DNA of 64,000 nt from Bidens hawaiensis (Eukaryota > Streptophyta > Magnoliopsida > Asterales > Asteraceae), in contig JAIQDT010003007.1 in NCBI GenBank assembly GCA_021521415.1, positions 186,001 to 250,000 on the forward strand, given 5' to 3'. The position numbers and the translations under genes were made by a program. Positions 21,319-34,189 of the stretch are shown piece after piece. Position 1 is the first letter of the stretch. Every line of letters starts with the position of its first letter. The notes beneath the pieces are model-generated. The model ran no database searches. It had not been told where the DNA came from and was given only the letters and a program-made list of their open reading frames with translations.

Positions 21319-21537
21319 GGCTTTCATGTTTAGATTTCACAACAGTTGTGACAATTGGTCAGTTTTGTACTCTCACTGTTATATCAATATAAGTGAAGCT
21401 TAAGAGTGATTGTGTTGTGACTGCTTTATGATATAATTCCGCTATATCGTATTGTATAGTAAATATAAACGAATCCGTCCTAATCATTACAATTTAACGT
21501 ACATGATTTTTCGCATGATCAGGATCATGTTCCTACA

Positions 21538-21551
21538 AGTGGTATCAGAGC
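21538..21551 (+). promoter_or_regulatory. PBS of nested Copia
   Basis: AGTGGTATCAGAGC right after the LTR; perfect initiator tRNA-Met complement. Confidence 0.9.
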
Positions 21552-21590
21552 ATAAGGCTCATGTTTACTACTGATTACAACACATTCAAG

Positions 21591-22110
21591 GTAAAATTGA
21601 TGAATTTTCAAAGTTTTTAAATTCAACAAGATAAACCGAACAAATATCCGTCAATTATTCACTGATTAATAGAAGATTTTGCAATTCAATTGGTCATTGT
21701 GATCGTGATTACATACTTGATTGTTCTGCAGGAGTGAATTAGGTTATCTCTGTTTCAAATTCAATTTACAGATTCAAACATGGTCAACAGTTTCTTCTAG
21801 CGTATATGTTTCCTGTTTGGCGTATAGGCAGCTACACGTACGTATAAGATTGAACGCATAAAGTGTTACAGCGCATAAGTTGTTACGGCGTATAAGAGGT
21901 TATCCATTTGAGGTTACATGCTGGTTTCAAGTTATACGTTGGTATTACACGTTTTGAAGGTTATACGTTGGTTCTAGGTTATAAGTTGGTTCAAAGGTAT
22001 ACGTTATTCAAGTTATACGGGTGAAAAGTTATACGTTTGATATTGTTCTTTTAAAAAACAAAATGGAAGATTTAAACGCATTTGTTACATATGCTTCATT
22101 GATTATCTAG
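21591..22110 (+). promoter_or_regulatory. Candidate leader intron holding a CGTATAAG array
   Basis: Donor CATTCAAG|GTAAAATT at 21590/21591. Possible acceptors are GATTATCTAG at 22110 and AACTTAG at 22123, just before the gag ATG at 22132. Its 3' half (21790-22045) holds about a dozen variants of TTATACGTTGG or GCGTATAAG. Splicing is inferred from consensus only. Confidence 0.4.
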
Positions 22111-22131
22111 AAAATAAACTTAGTAAATGAA

Positions 22132-23520
22132 ATGGGGACATCAACCAAACCCCCGAAGCTGCTTAGGATGGAACATTATCCTAACTGGGCCGATAAGTTT
22201 GAAACGTATGTGCAAGCCGTGAACTATGATTCGTGGGAGGCTGTTTAAGTTCAGTACATAATATCGAGGAATGAAAATGGCACATATCATAGGTTATCAC
22301 AAATACGTGATGATGACAAGACTAGGTTCATACGTGAGAAAAACATGATGCGCTTATTTCATCAATCAATCAAATCTAAGATCTTTGATCAACTCATGCA
22401 ACATAATGGATCTTGTTATTCAATATAGGAGGCTCTTATGAACAAAGATCGTGGTAATGCTGACATGAGAAAGTCCAAAATGAATTTGATTAAAAAAGAG
22501 TTTGATATATTCACCATGGTCAAAGGTGAAACGATGCCTCAAATGATTGAAAGATATTGTCACCTTGTGAACGAGATAAAGAGATTAGGGATTAACAAAG
22601 AAGATTTTGAATGTATTGATAAGCTGCCTGATGCTTTGCCTGATGATTGGAATACTTTTATGATGATTCACCAATCAAATCCAATCTCTTATGCAAGACT
22701 GACTGTGGCTCGATTTATTGAGAAACTGGAGGCACACGAACTTGATGAATTCAATCCGCTGCTCAAGATATTGGATTGTAATTCAACTCTTCACAATCTG
22801 TAATTCCCCCAAGTCAAAAGATCCAAACTGCTTATGTTACCACAAAATGTTTTCAAAAGATTGTGTTTGTGAAAGGTGAAACCTCTGAAGCACAAAAAGA
22901 GGCTATCCTTACAAGGCAATCAAATGATGAGTTTTACAAACTTAAAGCTGAAAGAGAGAGTCAAGAGAATCATTATAATCATGTTAACAAATTTGTTGAT
23001 AGGAGAAAGTGTATCTATTTCAATGAAGAAGGATACTTGTTCTATTCGTGTCCTAAAAGATTTTGTCAAGAAGGTAAACATGTGGTGAACAAAAAGCCAT
23101 ATGTTCCTGTGGCTAAACCTACACTCCACATGTTAAGATTTAAAAGAAAGGTATAGACAAGGGATATCTCAAAAGTATTTTCAAAGTGGGTGAATCTTCG
23201 AATGCTAAGAAAAAATGATAGTTTTTATAACAAGAAAGGTTATGTTGGTCAGAATTGGGTGGTAAAGGTTAAAAGTAATGAAAATGTTAACCCACCTAAT
23301 GAACAAGTTATTAATCCACCTGATAAACAAGTTTCTAATTCGTTAACTAATAAAGTTGGTGAATAATCTATTGAGTCTTTAAATTAGGTTGTTTCTTCGA
23401 GTTCATGTTCGTCTGATGATTCATCGTCTGATATTGAATATGATAATTTAAAAAAAGTTTTGAATAGAAAAATGAATCAACCCAAGACCAAGAAGGCTTG
23501 GGTTTACTTGTTTCACTAAC
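22132..23520 (+). pseudogene. Copia Gag (nested element)
   Basis: ATG at 22132 gives MGTSTKPPKLLRMEHYPNWA, the family start, and hits a stop at 22249. It continues through 22438-22803 (EFDIFTMVKGETMPQMIERY, LPDALPDDWNTFM) and 22863-23156. A knuckle-like CIYFNEEGYLFYSCPK at about 23010-23055 is damaged (one cysteine replaced). A serine-rich tail (SSSSCSSDDSSSD) precedes the protease. Several stops and shifts. Gag would form the cytoplasmic particle. An upstream in-frame ATG is less likely, because the family start motif follows 22132. Confidence 0.8.
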
Positions 23521-23529
23521 TGCTTATTT

Positions 23530-24590
23530 TTGTAGGGGCTCTCAAGATCCAATGATTCACGTTGTATAATGGATAGTGGAGCCTCTCGCCACATGACCGG
23601 AACTCTTTATCTATTAAAGAATGTTCAATCTATTCTAGGAGGGTATATGGGATTCGCAGGAATCAAGGTGGAGAATTTTTTGGAGAATGGACATTATCAA
23701 ATGGGAAAGTAATGTTTGAAAACGTGAACTACATCATTGAGCTTGAGAATAACTTACTGAGCATATTTCAAATTTGTGACAAAGGCTTCTCAACGCCTTT
23801 TACAAATCAAGACTGTTTGATTCTCAAGCCTAGGTATAAGATTCCAGAAGAGTGGATCTTGATGAAAGCACCAAAAGAAAATGATCTTTACGTGCTTAAC
23901 ATGAATGTTGCTTCATCGACACAAGGCATGGTTCAGTGTTTTGTCACCAAAGCATCTGAAAAAGAATATGTTTTATGGCATCGATGCATGGGTCACATCA
24001 ATATTTGGATATGAACTATCTTGTTCATAATCAATTGGTTGAAGGAGTGAATCTTAAATGTTTTCATTTGAGTTCAGAGTGTTTGAATTGCAGGAAGGGA
24101 AAGCAAAAGAAAAGTCGCACCCGACAAAAGTTGTCTATACAATTAACTTACCGTTTGAGAGGGTTCATATGGACTTATTTGGACCTGTGAATGTTAAAAG
24201 TATCACCTAGGAATTGTACTCCTTGGTGGTCACTAATGATTATTCACATTTCTCATGGGTCATGTTTCTTGAATCGAAGGATGAAACGTTTGACAACTTG
24301 ATGATTCTATTCAAAAATCTTGAAATGTTATACAACTTGCCAATCCAAAGGATTAGAAGCGACAATGGTACCGAGTTCAGAAACAACAATATGCTTCAAT
24401 AATGTAATGAACGGGGTATTCTTCATGAGTTTAGTGCTCCTTGTACACCATAACAAAATCATGTTACTGAAAGAAAGAATTGTACTCTGATTGAAACTAC
24501 TAGGGAGATGTTGGCGGATTCGAAGCTACCTTTGAGTTTCTGGTCTGAAGTTGTTGCCTCAGCTTGTTACACTCTTAACCTGTCCTGACA
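23530..24590 (+). pseudogene. Copia protease and integrase (nested element)
   Basis: The protease core MDSGASRHMTG is at about 23568-23600. The pre-integrase region 23712-24014 has NNLLSIFQICDKG and ends in the HHCC finger: HRCMGHINI then ECLNCRKGKQKK. The DDE core follows: NDYSHFSWVMFLESKD (24230), RSDNGTEF (24355) and a shifted block with ERKN and RLRGF-like pieces. Integrase would join the cDNA to the genome. A stop after NNNMLQ and further shifts show it is dead. Confidence 0.85.
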
Positions 24591-26840
24591 GTAAAAAAGT
24601 ATGGCAAAACCTGTTTTGAACTACTAAATAGACGTAATCCTACTTTGAAGTCGCTTGAGCCGTTCGGATCCCAATGCACTGTTCTAGATCCCAATGGTAA
24701 ATTCAGTGCAAAGTCTGAAGAAGGTTTCTTTGTTGGTTATGCTAGTCTTTTATGAAGATTATTTTTTTACCCAACATTAACTGTATTGTGCAAGTACAAC
24801 GTGTGGATTGTCAAAGATATGCAACTCATATTCAAAGAAAAGGTGATTCATGGATGTTTGACTATAACAGCTTGTGGAGCTGTATCTCTTTTCCTGAAGA
24901 AGAAATCATTGATGAATTGGCCACATTATTATTTCAACAATATTCTTGTGAAGTTTTTCATGAAGACAATGTTACAAAAGAGGTTCCAATCTTTACTGAA
25001 GATCAAAATCTTGATGTTGATGTTCATGTCGATGATACTCCAGCTACACCTTGTTTTGATGATGATGGTGAAGATCATACTAATGTGATTGAGTCGTTGA
25101 TTCAACCAACACCTCATATTGTTATTTCCTATACTATTGTTACTGATTATGTGCTTTCTGATGCGGTGACTACTGATGAAAATATCATGAATCTTCCAAA
25201 TGATGTGGTAGTTCGTGGTGAAGTTATGCCTCAAACTATATCATATCACCCGGAAGATAATATCATTGGAGATCTTAATTTTGGTGTTCGTACTCGAATC
25301 CAAATTGACCAAAGCCTGAGTTGTTTTTATTCTCAAGTTGCTCCTCTTCAAAATCGGTTCTCATTCAAATGTTTCATTTCACAAATTGAACCGAAGACAT
25401 ACAAGCAAGCTTTGACTGAAGAGAGTCGGGTATATGGAATGCAAGAGGAACTATTTCAATTTGAAAAACTTGGAGTTCGGAAACTAGTGAATCTACCAGA
25501 TTTAAATGATACATTAACACGAAGTGGGTCTTCAAATGCAAGAGAAATGAAAATGGTATAATTGTCAGAAACAAGGCTCGATTAGTGGTTCTGGGCTATA
25601 ATCTAAGAGAAGGAATTGATTTTAATGAGGTCTACGCTCCTATAGCTAGACTTAAAGAAATTAGAATTTTCTTAGCCTTTGCATCATGGAAGGGATTCAA
25701 GGTCTACCAGTTGGATGTTAAGTCTGCTTTCCTGGTAAGACAAAGCTCTTTATGGTCTACACCAAGCCCCGAGAGCTTGGTAAGACACGTTGTCTCAACA
25801 TCTTTTAGACAACATTTTGTTCGCGACACCATTGATTGTACACTATTCACTAAGGAAGTGGATGGTCATTTACTGATAGTCCAGGTCTATGTGGACGATA
25901 TCATTTTTGGGTCAACGAATGATGTTCTGTGCAAAGATTTTGAGGAGGTTATGAAGTAGAAATTCGAAATGAGCGCTATGGGGGAGTTGAAATATTTCCT
26001 AGGATTGTAAGTCGAACAACAGTCTGATGGGATATTTATTCACCAGAAAAAATATGTCAATGATATTCTTGAAATTTTAACATGGCTGACTCATCGCCGA
26101 GTAGCACTCCTATTCCAGTTAATCATGGAATTGGTCTTGATCCCACCGGGGAAAAGGTCAATGAAACACTCTATCGTTCTATGATTGGGTCCCTCATGTA
26201 TCTTACTGCTTCTAGGCTGGACATCATGTATCCAACGTGTCTTTGTGCCTGATATCAATCCAGTCCAAGGGTCTCTCACCTAACGTTGGTGAAGCGGATA
26301 CTTCGGTATCGTAAGAGGAATCCAGGGGTCAGTCTTTGGTATCCTCGAGACGAAGTATTTGAGCTGAGAGCTTTTTCGGATTCGGAATATGGTAGCTGCA
26401 AGATGAATGCCAAATCTACCACAACCGGTCGTCAATTCTTTGGTAGCAGGTTGGTGAGATGGCAGTGTAAGAAGCGGACGACTATTTCTCTATCCACCTG
26501 TAAAGCCGCATATGTAGCTGCTTCTAGCAGATGTTCCTAGGTTTTGTGGATACGAAAACAAATGCGCGACTACGGTTTGAATTTTCTTACTACCTCCTAT
26601 TTTTGTAGATAATACTATTGACATACGGTATCACTTCATCCGTGACTGTTGCTAGAAGAAGTTGTTTACCGTAGATAAAATTCACACCGATGAACAAAAA
26701 ACTGATATTTTTACTAAAGCTTTCGATAAAAACATATTTTTGTATTTGTTGGGGCTTAATGGTATAAAGTCTATGGGCGGTAGGAAAGTAAGTGATACCG
26801 AGGTTATGGATTCTGACCTTTGAATAACTGTTCACCAAGT
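24591..26840 (+). pseudogene. Copia reverse transcriptase and RNase H (nested element)
   Basis: 24752-25561 holds the integrase tail and RT start (DSWMFDYNSL, MQEELFQFEKLG). After a shift, 25585-25959 has NKARLVVLGYN-type sequence, EVYAPIARLKEIRIFLAFA and YQLDVKSAFL. A deletion removes the middle of RT, and then [12 protein letters not shown] gives the active-site YVDD near 25890. 26286-26540 has RNase H sequence (AFSDSEYGSCKM, TISLSTCKAAYVAAS). The order PR-INT-RT-RH defines Copia. Numerous stops. Confidence 0.88.
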
Positions 26841-28675
26841 CAAAATTTTGTTTTGTACATATTTCCTTTAAATGGTTTTTTATTTTAGGGGAAGAAATGG
26901 ATTTGGGAAAAATACAAAATGAATGTTATTTCAGTTAGTATAGAGAAAAAACCAAAAACATTCAAATATAACCTATCGCTGAATATTATATCAGTTTCAC
27001 ATATTCAAAGGACATATACTTGTATATGTTCGGTCCTGATATACTTGTAAATTCAGGAGAGCCATTTACCTGAGAATGGAAAGAAACTGGGCCGTTTGGT
27101 AAAATTTTAAAAACATTTGAAAAATTCTTAAAAGTCAAAAACATTGAAAAATGTGAAAAATTCAAAAACAATAGAAAATTTCTCCTCAAAATGAGTTTTG
27201 AAGCATAAAAGGAAGATGATAGTACATTGATTGTCTTGTTCCATATCCAGTAAATTGAAGAATAAAAGTCTATTGCTTAATGTTCGGTGTATGGGCAGGC
27301 TTTTGATCAAACAAGTAAGGGAGTAAGTGATATAAACATAAATTGCCATGTTGAAATATGGGTTAGTATTCTAGCAAAAGTCTTGGTAATGAGGCAGAAA
27401 TGTAATAGCCTGTCATACTCAATATGTTTCAGTATATCGCAAAAATAAAGTGTTAATAAAGTGTTTTAAGCGCCTGGTACATGATCTACATTTTAATGGT
27501 GTATGGTTTTATAACCTTCAATCCTGTATTGATGGATGCATTAGGTTTCTAGAGCCATGAGACCTTTATGCGGTTTTCATCTGGGTATTCGAAAGAATAT
27601 TTCAAATCCTGCTCAAGCGAGCGAACCCTTGGTAAGTCATTAAACTTGATCGCTATGTACAAAAGTACAAAATTACACTACTGACTTGGTCAAATGTTAG
27701 CCATACATTGTTCCTCCCTTACGCGCGTCTTAATACCATTAAAAAATGGACCCCAGGGAATACGATGTATGTAAGTTGACAGATGAAATCGTGCATACTC
27801 ATCTTTGGCAAAGGAAGCTTAGTGTGTTGCTTGATAACGGGGGTATTCCTTGTTGTGGAAAGCCATTGCTATGATTGCAAAAAGTTAAAATTTTAAATAA
27901 GTTTTGACCTGCTAGTTCTAAGGTTTAAGTCGAATTGGGGTTATATGGTAAAAATCAAAATAAGCCTTAATAAATATTAGAAACTGATCATGTTCTGATA
28001 TTATGTGCCTAATTGAACCTTAATCATATCACTAATGTCTCTGAATCTTTTTTTACAATAGTTTAAGTGGACAATAATACCCATAACCGACTTAACATCA
28101 GACATAATAAATTGAAAAACCGTGATGGAAGAACGGATTGATCACTATGGTTTGTTGCTCAACTCACAAAAATATGTATTTCATTTCATTTGTTACTTGT
28201 TCTTAGTTTGATATATTTTGTCTTGTTTACATCTTTTCTTTCTTAAAACCACAAAGATTTTACATTTCTAAGTTATTTTTGACTTTGGTGAAAGGTGATT
28301 CGGCCTGGATATCCAATAATCGGAATTGAGATATTGTTTTCTGACAAAATTATTCAAAAAATGGGAATCAAATGATTTTTGAATTGATCGAGGTCATTAA
28401 CTTGGACATGGTTAAATTCCAAATATGTGAATTTGGTTTCTAAGCCTAGGGCTTGTGTTTACTTCTGGATCAAACATATAAATTCGTTTTTTGGTTTGAA
28501 GATTTCATAGTCAAAGTCATACCCGATCGGGATTTAAAATTCAAAAAGCACATTTGGTTCAAAGTTTTCAAAAGATTCTTCAAGGTCACTTGTTTGAACT
28601 TGATCTGAATCGTATGCGTGAAAGTAGTTTGAATTATTTAGTTTAAAAATCAAAAAGTCAAAAGTGAGGAACTTA
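26841..28675. other. Spacer between RNase H and the third ORF, nested Copia
   Basis: AT-rich internal sequence with no coding signal. Around 27100-27180 there is a loose run of AAAAACATTGAAAAATG-type repeats. ATAGTACATTGATT (27210) also occurs in the matching spacer of the outer element (46280). Confidence 0.5.
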
Positions 28676-29350
28676 TAAGGGCTTATAAGTCATTATCTTT
28701 TACGGGCGTATAAGTGTTGATGTAAAAGAAAGTTATACGGGTAATTCTTATTATTCTTAAGTGCATAACATACTTGAGACTTACACACTGGTTTATTTTT
28801 AAAATGATTTGTCTGTATACTTGTGTGCTTTTGTTTGTTCATTGTACTTATGGTTGATTTGCACACTACAAGTATCATTCAAGGTATAATTTAATGCTGA
28901 TATGAAAGATCTGAGAAGGGTTTTTAGCGATGAACAATGTTTTCACTAATTTGGTTTTAATTGGACTTAATATGATCTTAATCCATAGGGGTTTGGTTTG
29001 TTTGTGATTCTTGATGTGATTCCGAATCTGTTTGTCCATAAATTCATGTTCATTGCTGTCTGATAAGTTCAATTGATGTTTGACCTAGTTTTTGACTATC
29101 AAACATATATGTTTGTTGAACTTATACGTCGTATAAGTTTTGGTAACTTATACGACATATTTATCCGTTTGATGATCTTATACATTTTATGATCTTACAC
29201 GTTGGTTGGTCTTATACGTTTATTGCCTTATATACTGATGGAGTTACACGTGGATATAGGATTATGCGTTGAATGGGTTATACGTTTGTTGGACCATATG
29301 CTTTTTGGACTTATACGAATTTGTACCTTATACATTGTTTGTAGACCTTA
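28676..29350. repeat. CGTATAAG / CTTATACG array upstream of the third ORF
   Basis: Cluster 1 at 28676-28745 has GGGCGTATAAGTG and GTTATACGGG. Cluster 2 at 29115-29350 has about a dozen variants, such as ACTTATACGTCGTATAAG, TCTTATACGTTT and GGTTATACGTTTG. It is the motif found in this element's own LTR and gag leader. Confidence 0.85.
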
Positions 29351-29430
29351 AACGTGTATAGTTGATTTTTATAAATTTGGTTTTAAAATTTTCTAACATG
29401 TTCTATGTTTGTCTGATTGTGTATGTGTAG
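28884..29430 (+). promoter_or_regulatory. Candidate intron before the third ORF
   Basis: Donor CATTCAAG|GTATAATT at 28883/28884 resembles the leader donor CATTCAAG|GTAAAATT. A branch-like TTCTAAC at 29391 and acceptor GTATGTGTAG (29430) end directly at the ORF's ATG. Length 547 nt, against about 520 nt for the leader candidate. Confidence 0.4.
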
Positions 29431-32400
29431 ATGGTGAGATCTAAGGATTTTGACACGAATCATAATATTTGTGCTTTCCTTGATGGTTCTGATGATAAGA
29501 TGGAACCATTTCGTGTTATTTTGCCATTCTTCAAGAGATCAAGGATCCATAAAGCAACCACAACAAACACTGTTATTATAAAGGAGTTGATTGCTGAATT
29601 CTGGAACAATGCTAAACTTGAGGGAGAATGTATAAACCTGTGCTCAAGAAAAAAGAAAATCGTTATGTCTGAACAAGTAATTCAATATGTTCTGGAACTT
29701 AGAGATGAAGCTACAGATCCTACGTGTTTGGATGAAAGATTAGTAAAAGGATGTTTGCTGAGGATGGGGTATCAAAATGAATTGAATAAAGGGTTTTTGA
29801 AGACTGGGCTTTCAAGACCTTACAATTTTTTGGTACATGTGATTTAGCATTGTTTTGGGCATAGTAAGGGTGGATACGTGGAAATTCTTGATTATCAAAT
29901 GTGTATGATGGCTGCTTTGAGCTTGAACTTGAAGTATAACCTTTCAAAAGTTATTTTTGAGCAGATGAAGCTTTATTTCAACAACAAATGGTTGATATAC
30001 CCAAGATTTATTCAACTGTTTGTTGACCATCAATTTCCTGGTATTGATAAGTCTGGTGAAGTAATGAAGCTTACATGTATATCTGTCTTTGGTTGTGCTA
30101 AGTTCAAGAGTAATAGGAATAAGAAAGAAGATCAGATTCCGAAATTCAGATCTTTGTTTGGAAATTTGTTGAATCCTTGTTATGTGGCTCCAATTAATAA
30201 TCAGTGGAGGAAGGATGATAGTGATTCTGATAGAGAAAATGAGAACGTAAGAATGCAAGGGTATGTTGCATTGGGTGGAAAATGGTTTGTTAAGGCTGAA
30301 GATGATGACACTACTGAATGTTCTCAAAAGAATAAAAAGAAACGCAAGCGTGCCGTTAAAACTGAGTTATTACACCTTCAGTTCCTGATGTTGTTCAACA
30401 TGAACCAGTTCACGCTCCACAAGACCTTGTCGTTGAAAATTCTGGTGATGATGAGGATACTGAGTTTGATCATGAAATTCCTAAGAATTTAATAATTGAT
30501 CCTCGTGGTTTGCATGATTTTCTTAAAGAAAGAATAACAAAGAAAAAGTCTGACGATAATAATGATGAAACTTATGTTCCAGAAGCAAGTTAATGTCAAC
30601 CATAGAAGAAAAAACGTGTAAAACATATGGTCAAAAGGTCTGTGATTGACAGATGCTATTTGATGAATCAGATGAGGAAGATGGTCAAGGATTGTCTGTA
30701 GATCAAACTCCTGAGGTAGTCAAATTACCTGAATCTGAAAAAGCTCCTGAGAAAACAACAGAGTTCGAGATTTATCTATGCAGATTGATGGACCTTCGAA
30801 AGAAGATGTTGATATGTTGAAGGAGAAAGTTGATAATCAAGAGGTAAGGATTAATAGAATGGTTGATGAAAATATTTTTCTACGTGCTGAAAATGATGAT
30901 ATTAAAAGGAGGTTGGACGAGAGCAAACAAAAAAGGAATTTATCTGATGATTTGCTTGTAGAACACATGAAATATTTCGTTGTTATTGAAAAGAAGTTGG
31001 GAATTTGTTTGAATTCAGAGGTTGATCAAGCTAAGGCTGGTAATACGGTGCATTAGAGTGTGTATGGTGGTGATATAAGAGTAGCTGAAGCATCATTTCG
31101 TGTTAATTATGACTTAGATAAATCTACTGATAAAAGCAAATCCAAAATAGAAGAGCCTATCATTGAAAAGGTGGTCGAAGCTTCTGTACAAGCTGGTGAA
31201 TCTAGCCATATGGATGTTCGATTACTGAGCTTATTTTGAGTGATGAGCCGGTATTCATTAAACCTGTTGAGCAACCAATTACTTTTGAAGATGATAAGTT
31301 TGTTGAGGAGGAAGAGGAGAATAAAGAATATGATGAAATGGTGGATATCAGTGATACTAATGATGATAACTTTGATGATGACGATGACACACCGCAAGGT
31401 GGTACTTGTTCGGATTGCTGGAAAGACTGAAAAGAAGTTTGAACCTACTGGTGGTGATGTTGAAAAGAATGATCCTCCACAGGAATCAAAATCTGATAAA
31501 ATATTGACTGATAAAACGGTGGAGAAGTTAGAGGAGTTGGTTACTTATAATCTTCGAGTTACACACTTGGAAGATGAACTGGAAGAAGGGAAAATTCCAG
31601 TCGATAAATCAGCTTTAGCCAAGATATTGAAAGTTTCTTTGGACGACTTGACATTTGACTTTGAAAATGATATTCCAGAACCTGGCATTGATGCTGATTT
31701 GTTAAATACTGATGTTGAGTTTATGGATCAACCTGAACCGGTCAAGTACGTTGGTGAAGAAGAAGAGCTTGATACTTTTGATGAAGTATTCGATGAGGAA
31801 ATTGAGATGGAACCTAATTCGAACAAACAAGCTAAAAATTCAGTTAAGATGACATAAAAAGTTGGTTTCTTGATCACGTTGAGATTTCTAAACAAGTATT
31901 CAAAAATCCTGTGAAATAAGAATACTGGAGTGGATACTGCAATGGGTAAATGTTTTAGCATAGCTTATTTGAGCAAGATCAAAGAGATTGGGATTAGAAG
32001 ATTATTTGGAGTGCAATACTTCAATAATTTGATGGAATTGAAGAGTTTACCATGGTACGATGCGTACGACATTTGCATGCATTATGATTTGTTGTACAAG
32101 CCGAAGAGTGGTCCAGTGGATTTTATCTGGAGGTTGATGGTGAATGAAGCTAAACGTGGTTTCAAGAAATGGACACCTCAGAAGCCTAAGGTGATCAAAT
32201 CGAGAAAACGTAAAAATCCTGAGGGGGAGTTGATCTGAACTTTGAGATATACAAGGCCTAATTTGCTTCGCATTATCCCGTTGTACCCAATGGAACAGAA
32301 TTTTCATCCTTACTTTCTTTGTTGGTCTTATCTAGCTTTGACTAGTGAAGTGAGCATATACTTGGATCGTGGAAATGAAAGTATGATGTGATAAGGGTAT

Positions 32401-32756
32401 ATGATCCAATAAGGATGATTAATTCTTCTTGGAAAGACATTGAGATGCTACATGTTAACAAGATTCCGTGTAATGATGAGAATGTGAAGACTCAAGCCAA
32501 CCAGTTTCAGAAGGTTGTGGATTTGTGCTATGACAAGAAGATACATTCTGGTAGAGCTTGGGAGACGAATTGGAGAGTGGTTACTGATGAACAGGAGAAG
32601 TTTGAAGCTGAACGTGAAGCAAAGATTAGAGATCGAGTTATAGAGGCTTCTTGGAACAAGTTTCAATATGAAGACATGGGTGTTTCCAGGCCTACATCTC
32701 AGAAAAAGTCTACAAAGCCGTCGTTTGATGAAGCTATGAAGGAATATCGAAAGTGA
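29431..32756 (+). pseudogene. Third (post-pol) ORF of the nested Copia
   Basis: About 1,100 codons in pieces. The N-terminal domain (29431-30150) has HNICAFLDGSDD, LIAEFWNNAK, LLRMGYQNEL, VIFEQMK and WLIYPRFIQLFVDHQFPG; its stop at 29845 sits where the outer copy reads on. Next come a basic patch (KKRKRA, near 30340) and a coiled-coil stretch (30778-31056, MLKEKVDNQEVRINRMV). An acidic part follows (31236-31857), then a C-terminal domain (31930-32238, YFNNLMELKSLPWYDAYD; 32388-32756). I see no signal peptide or membrane segment, so it does not look like an envelope. From memory, similar Asteraceae proteins are named 'synaptobrevin, longin-like'; I would not transfer that function. Role unknown; possibly particle-associated. 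Confidence 0.75.
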
Positions 32757-32788
32757 GTTTTTAGGATTGATTTAAGGCCTAGCAATAT

Positions 32789-32799
32789 CCAAGGGGGAG
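32789..32799 (+). promoter_or_regulatory. Polypurine tract of nested Copia
   Basis: CCAAGGGGGAG lies three bases before the 3' LTR start TGTTAGAGC. It primes plus-strand synthesis. Confidence 0.8.
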
Positions 32800-32801
32800 T
32801 T

Positions 32802-32912
32802 TGTTAGAGCATTTTTGTCTAATGCTAGGCCTAGTGGGCTATATGAGTCATTTGTATGTTTGTTAGGGACTAAACTGTCAATAGATGAAAGTATGTAAAG
32901 TGAAACGTATAA
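32802..32912 (+). mobile_element. 3' LTR of nested Copia, left piece
   Basis: TGTTAGAGCATTTTTGTC to AACGTATAA, collinear with 21123-21231. Interrupted by family-A LTR copy 3. Confidence 0.9.
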
Positions 32913-33317
32913 AAACTTTCAGTAATCATTAAATAATAATTCTTAACTTGTCTTAAACAACCATCTTGTCTTTTAAATTAAAACATTAAACATAAAACAT
33001 CTTGAGTCTTCAGATGCCAGCCTCTTATTCTTCTGCCATGTGTCATCCGCTCAAGCCAGCGGTCTCATCCTACTCAACTGCGTGCATAGTAAAAGTCAGC
33101 TATGCTGAGTGAGTTCTAGTTAATACAGATAGCATACAATACATTTACATTCATATAGATACGCATCCGAAGATACATATTATATTCTTAATTTGCTTAT
33201 CTTTCTTTCATAGATAAATACTTATATACTTTATTTCTTTTTTTCATTTTGTCCTTTCTTTCATACTTTTATATATAATCTTACTTTACATACTTCTACA
33301 TTTTAAAGAGCATTACG

Positions 33318-33520
33318 CCCTACTGCCTCGAGTATTATTAGGGCTCGGTCCCTTTTCTGCCTCGAATATTATTAGGGTCCGGTCCCTTTCTGCCTTGAGT
33401 ATTATTATGGCTCAGTCCCTTTATGCCCTGAGTATTATAGGGCTTAGTCCCTTTCTGCCTTGAGTATTATTAGCGATCAGTTTCTTTTTGCCTTGAGTAT
33501 TATTAAGGATCAGTCCTTTT
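33318..33520. repeat. 33-bp minisatellite, family-A copy 3
   Basis: Six or more units of the type TGCCTCGAGTATTATTAGGG plus CTCGGTCCCTTT, the reverse complement of the units at 6487-6651, with more divergence between units. Confidence 0.85.
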
Positions 33521-34189
33521 CTTCTATACCTAGCCATCCCTTATATTCATTCATATCATACATATATCATTCATACATTATATATAACATTCATATATGT
33601 AATTATAACCTGACAGTACATGCAATATCTGAAGATCGTTCATGTACTGACAAGCAATCATTCATATCTTTCACATAACACATATATGGCATACACTTAT
33701 CTCTTAGGATAAGTGTATTAAATAATCACATTGAGTATGCACACAACCCCGAAAACATAACAAGGAATGGGGCTAGAAACTCACCTGGATCCTGTTTCTT
33801 TCTCCGTTAATTGTTAATCCATTCTTTAATTGAGCTTTGCTAACTGTATATGAGTTACAAGTATCAATACTTGTCCTATTTGTATTTCAGCCAAAATGGC
33901 TAAGTCTGGTCTAATCTAATGGCCTTGTATTAGATTACTTTTACTTAGATTATTTTATGATGTAATGTATTATTTCCTTTCTTTTCTTTATTCATGTATT
34001 CATTTCATGGTTTTCGTGTTGGATTACATTCTACTTAGAATCCAATTTGTATCCCATCCATACGCACCCAACATGCCCTGCACTCGAATACATGGGTGTA
34101 TTCGTGTGTATACATATATATATTTGGATCTATACATGTATTCAGGCATTTATGTTGTATTCATATACTCAAGAAATCGAGCTTAAGGG

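Larger units (their letters stand above)
21123..21537 (+). mobile_element. 5' LTR of the nested Copia element
   Basis: TGTTAGAGCATTTTTGTC to CATGTTCCTACA, 415 bp. It matches the 3' LTR, which is split into 32802-32912 and 35803-36090. Holds six CGTATAAG/CTTATACG motifs before the TATA box. Confidence 0.9.

Noticed and set aside
29431..30150. Synaptobrevin/longin gene of the host
   Set aside because: The name is a database label I recall for such ORFs; here the sequence lies between RNase H and a polypurine tract of a Copia element.
29431..32756. Envelope-like gene
   Set aside because: No signal peptide, membrane segment or cleavage site seen; acidic and coiled-coil composition instead.
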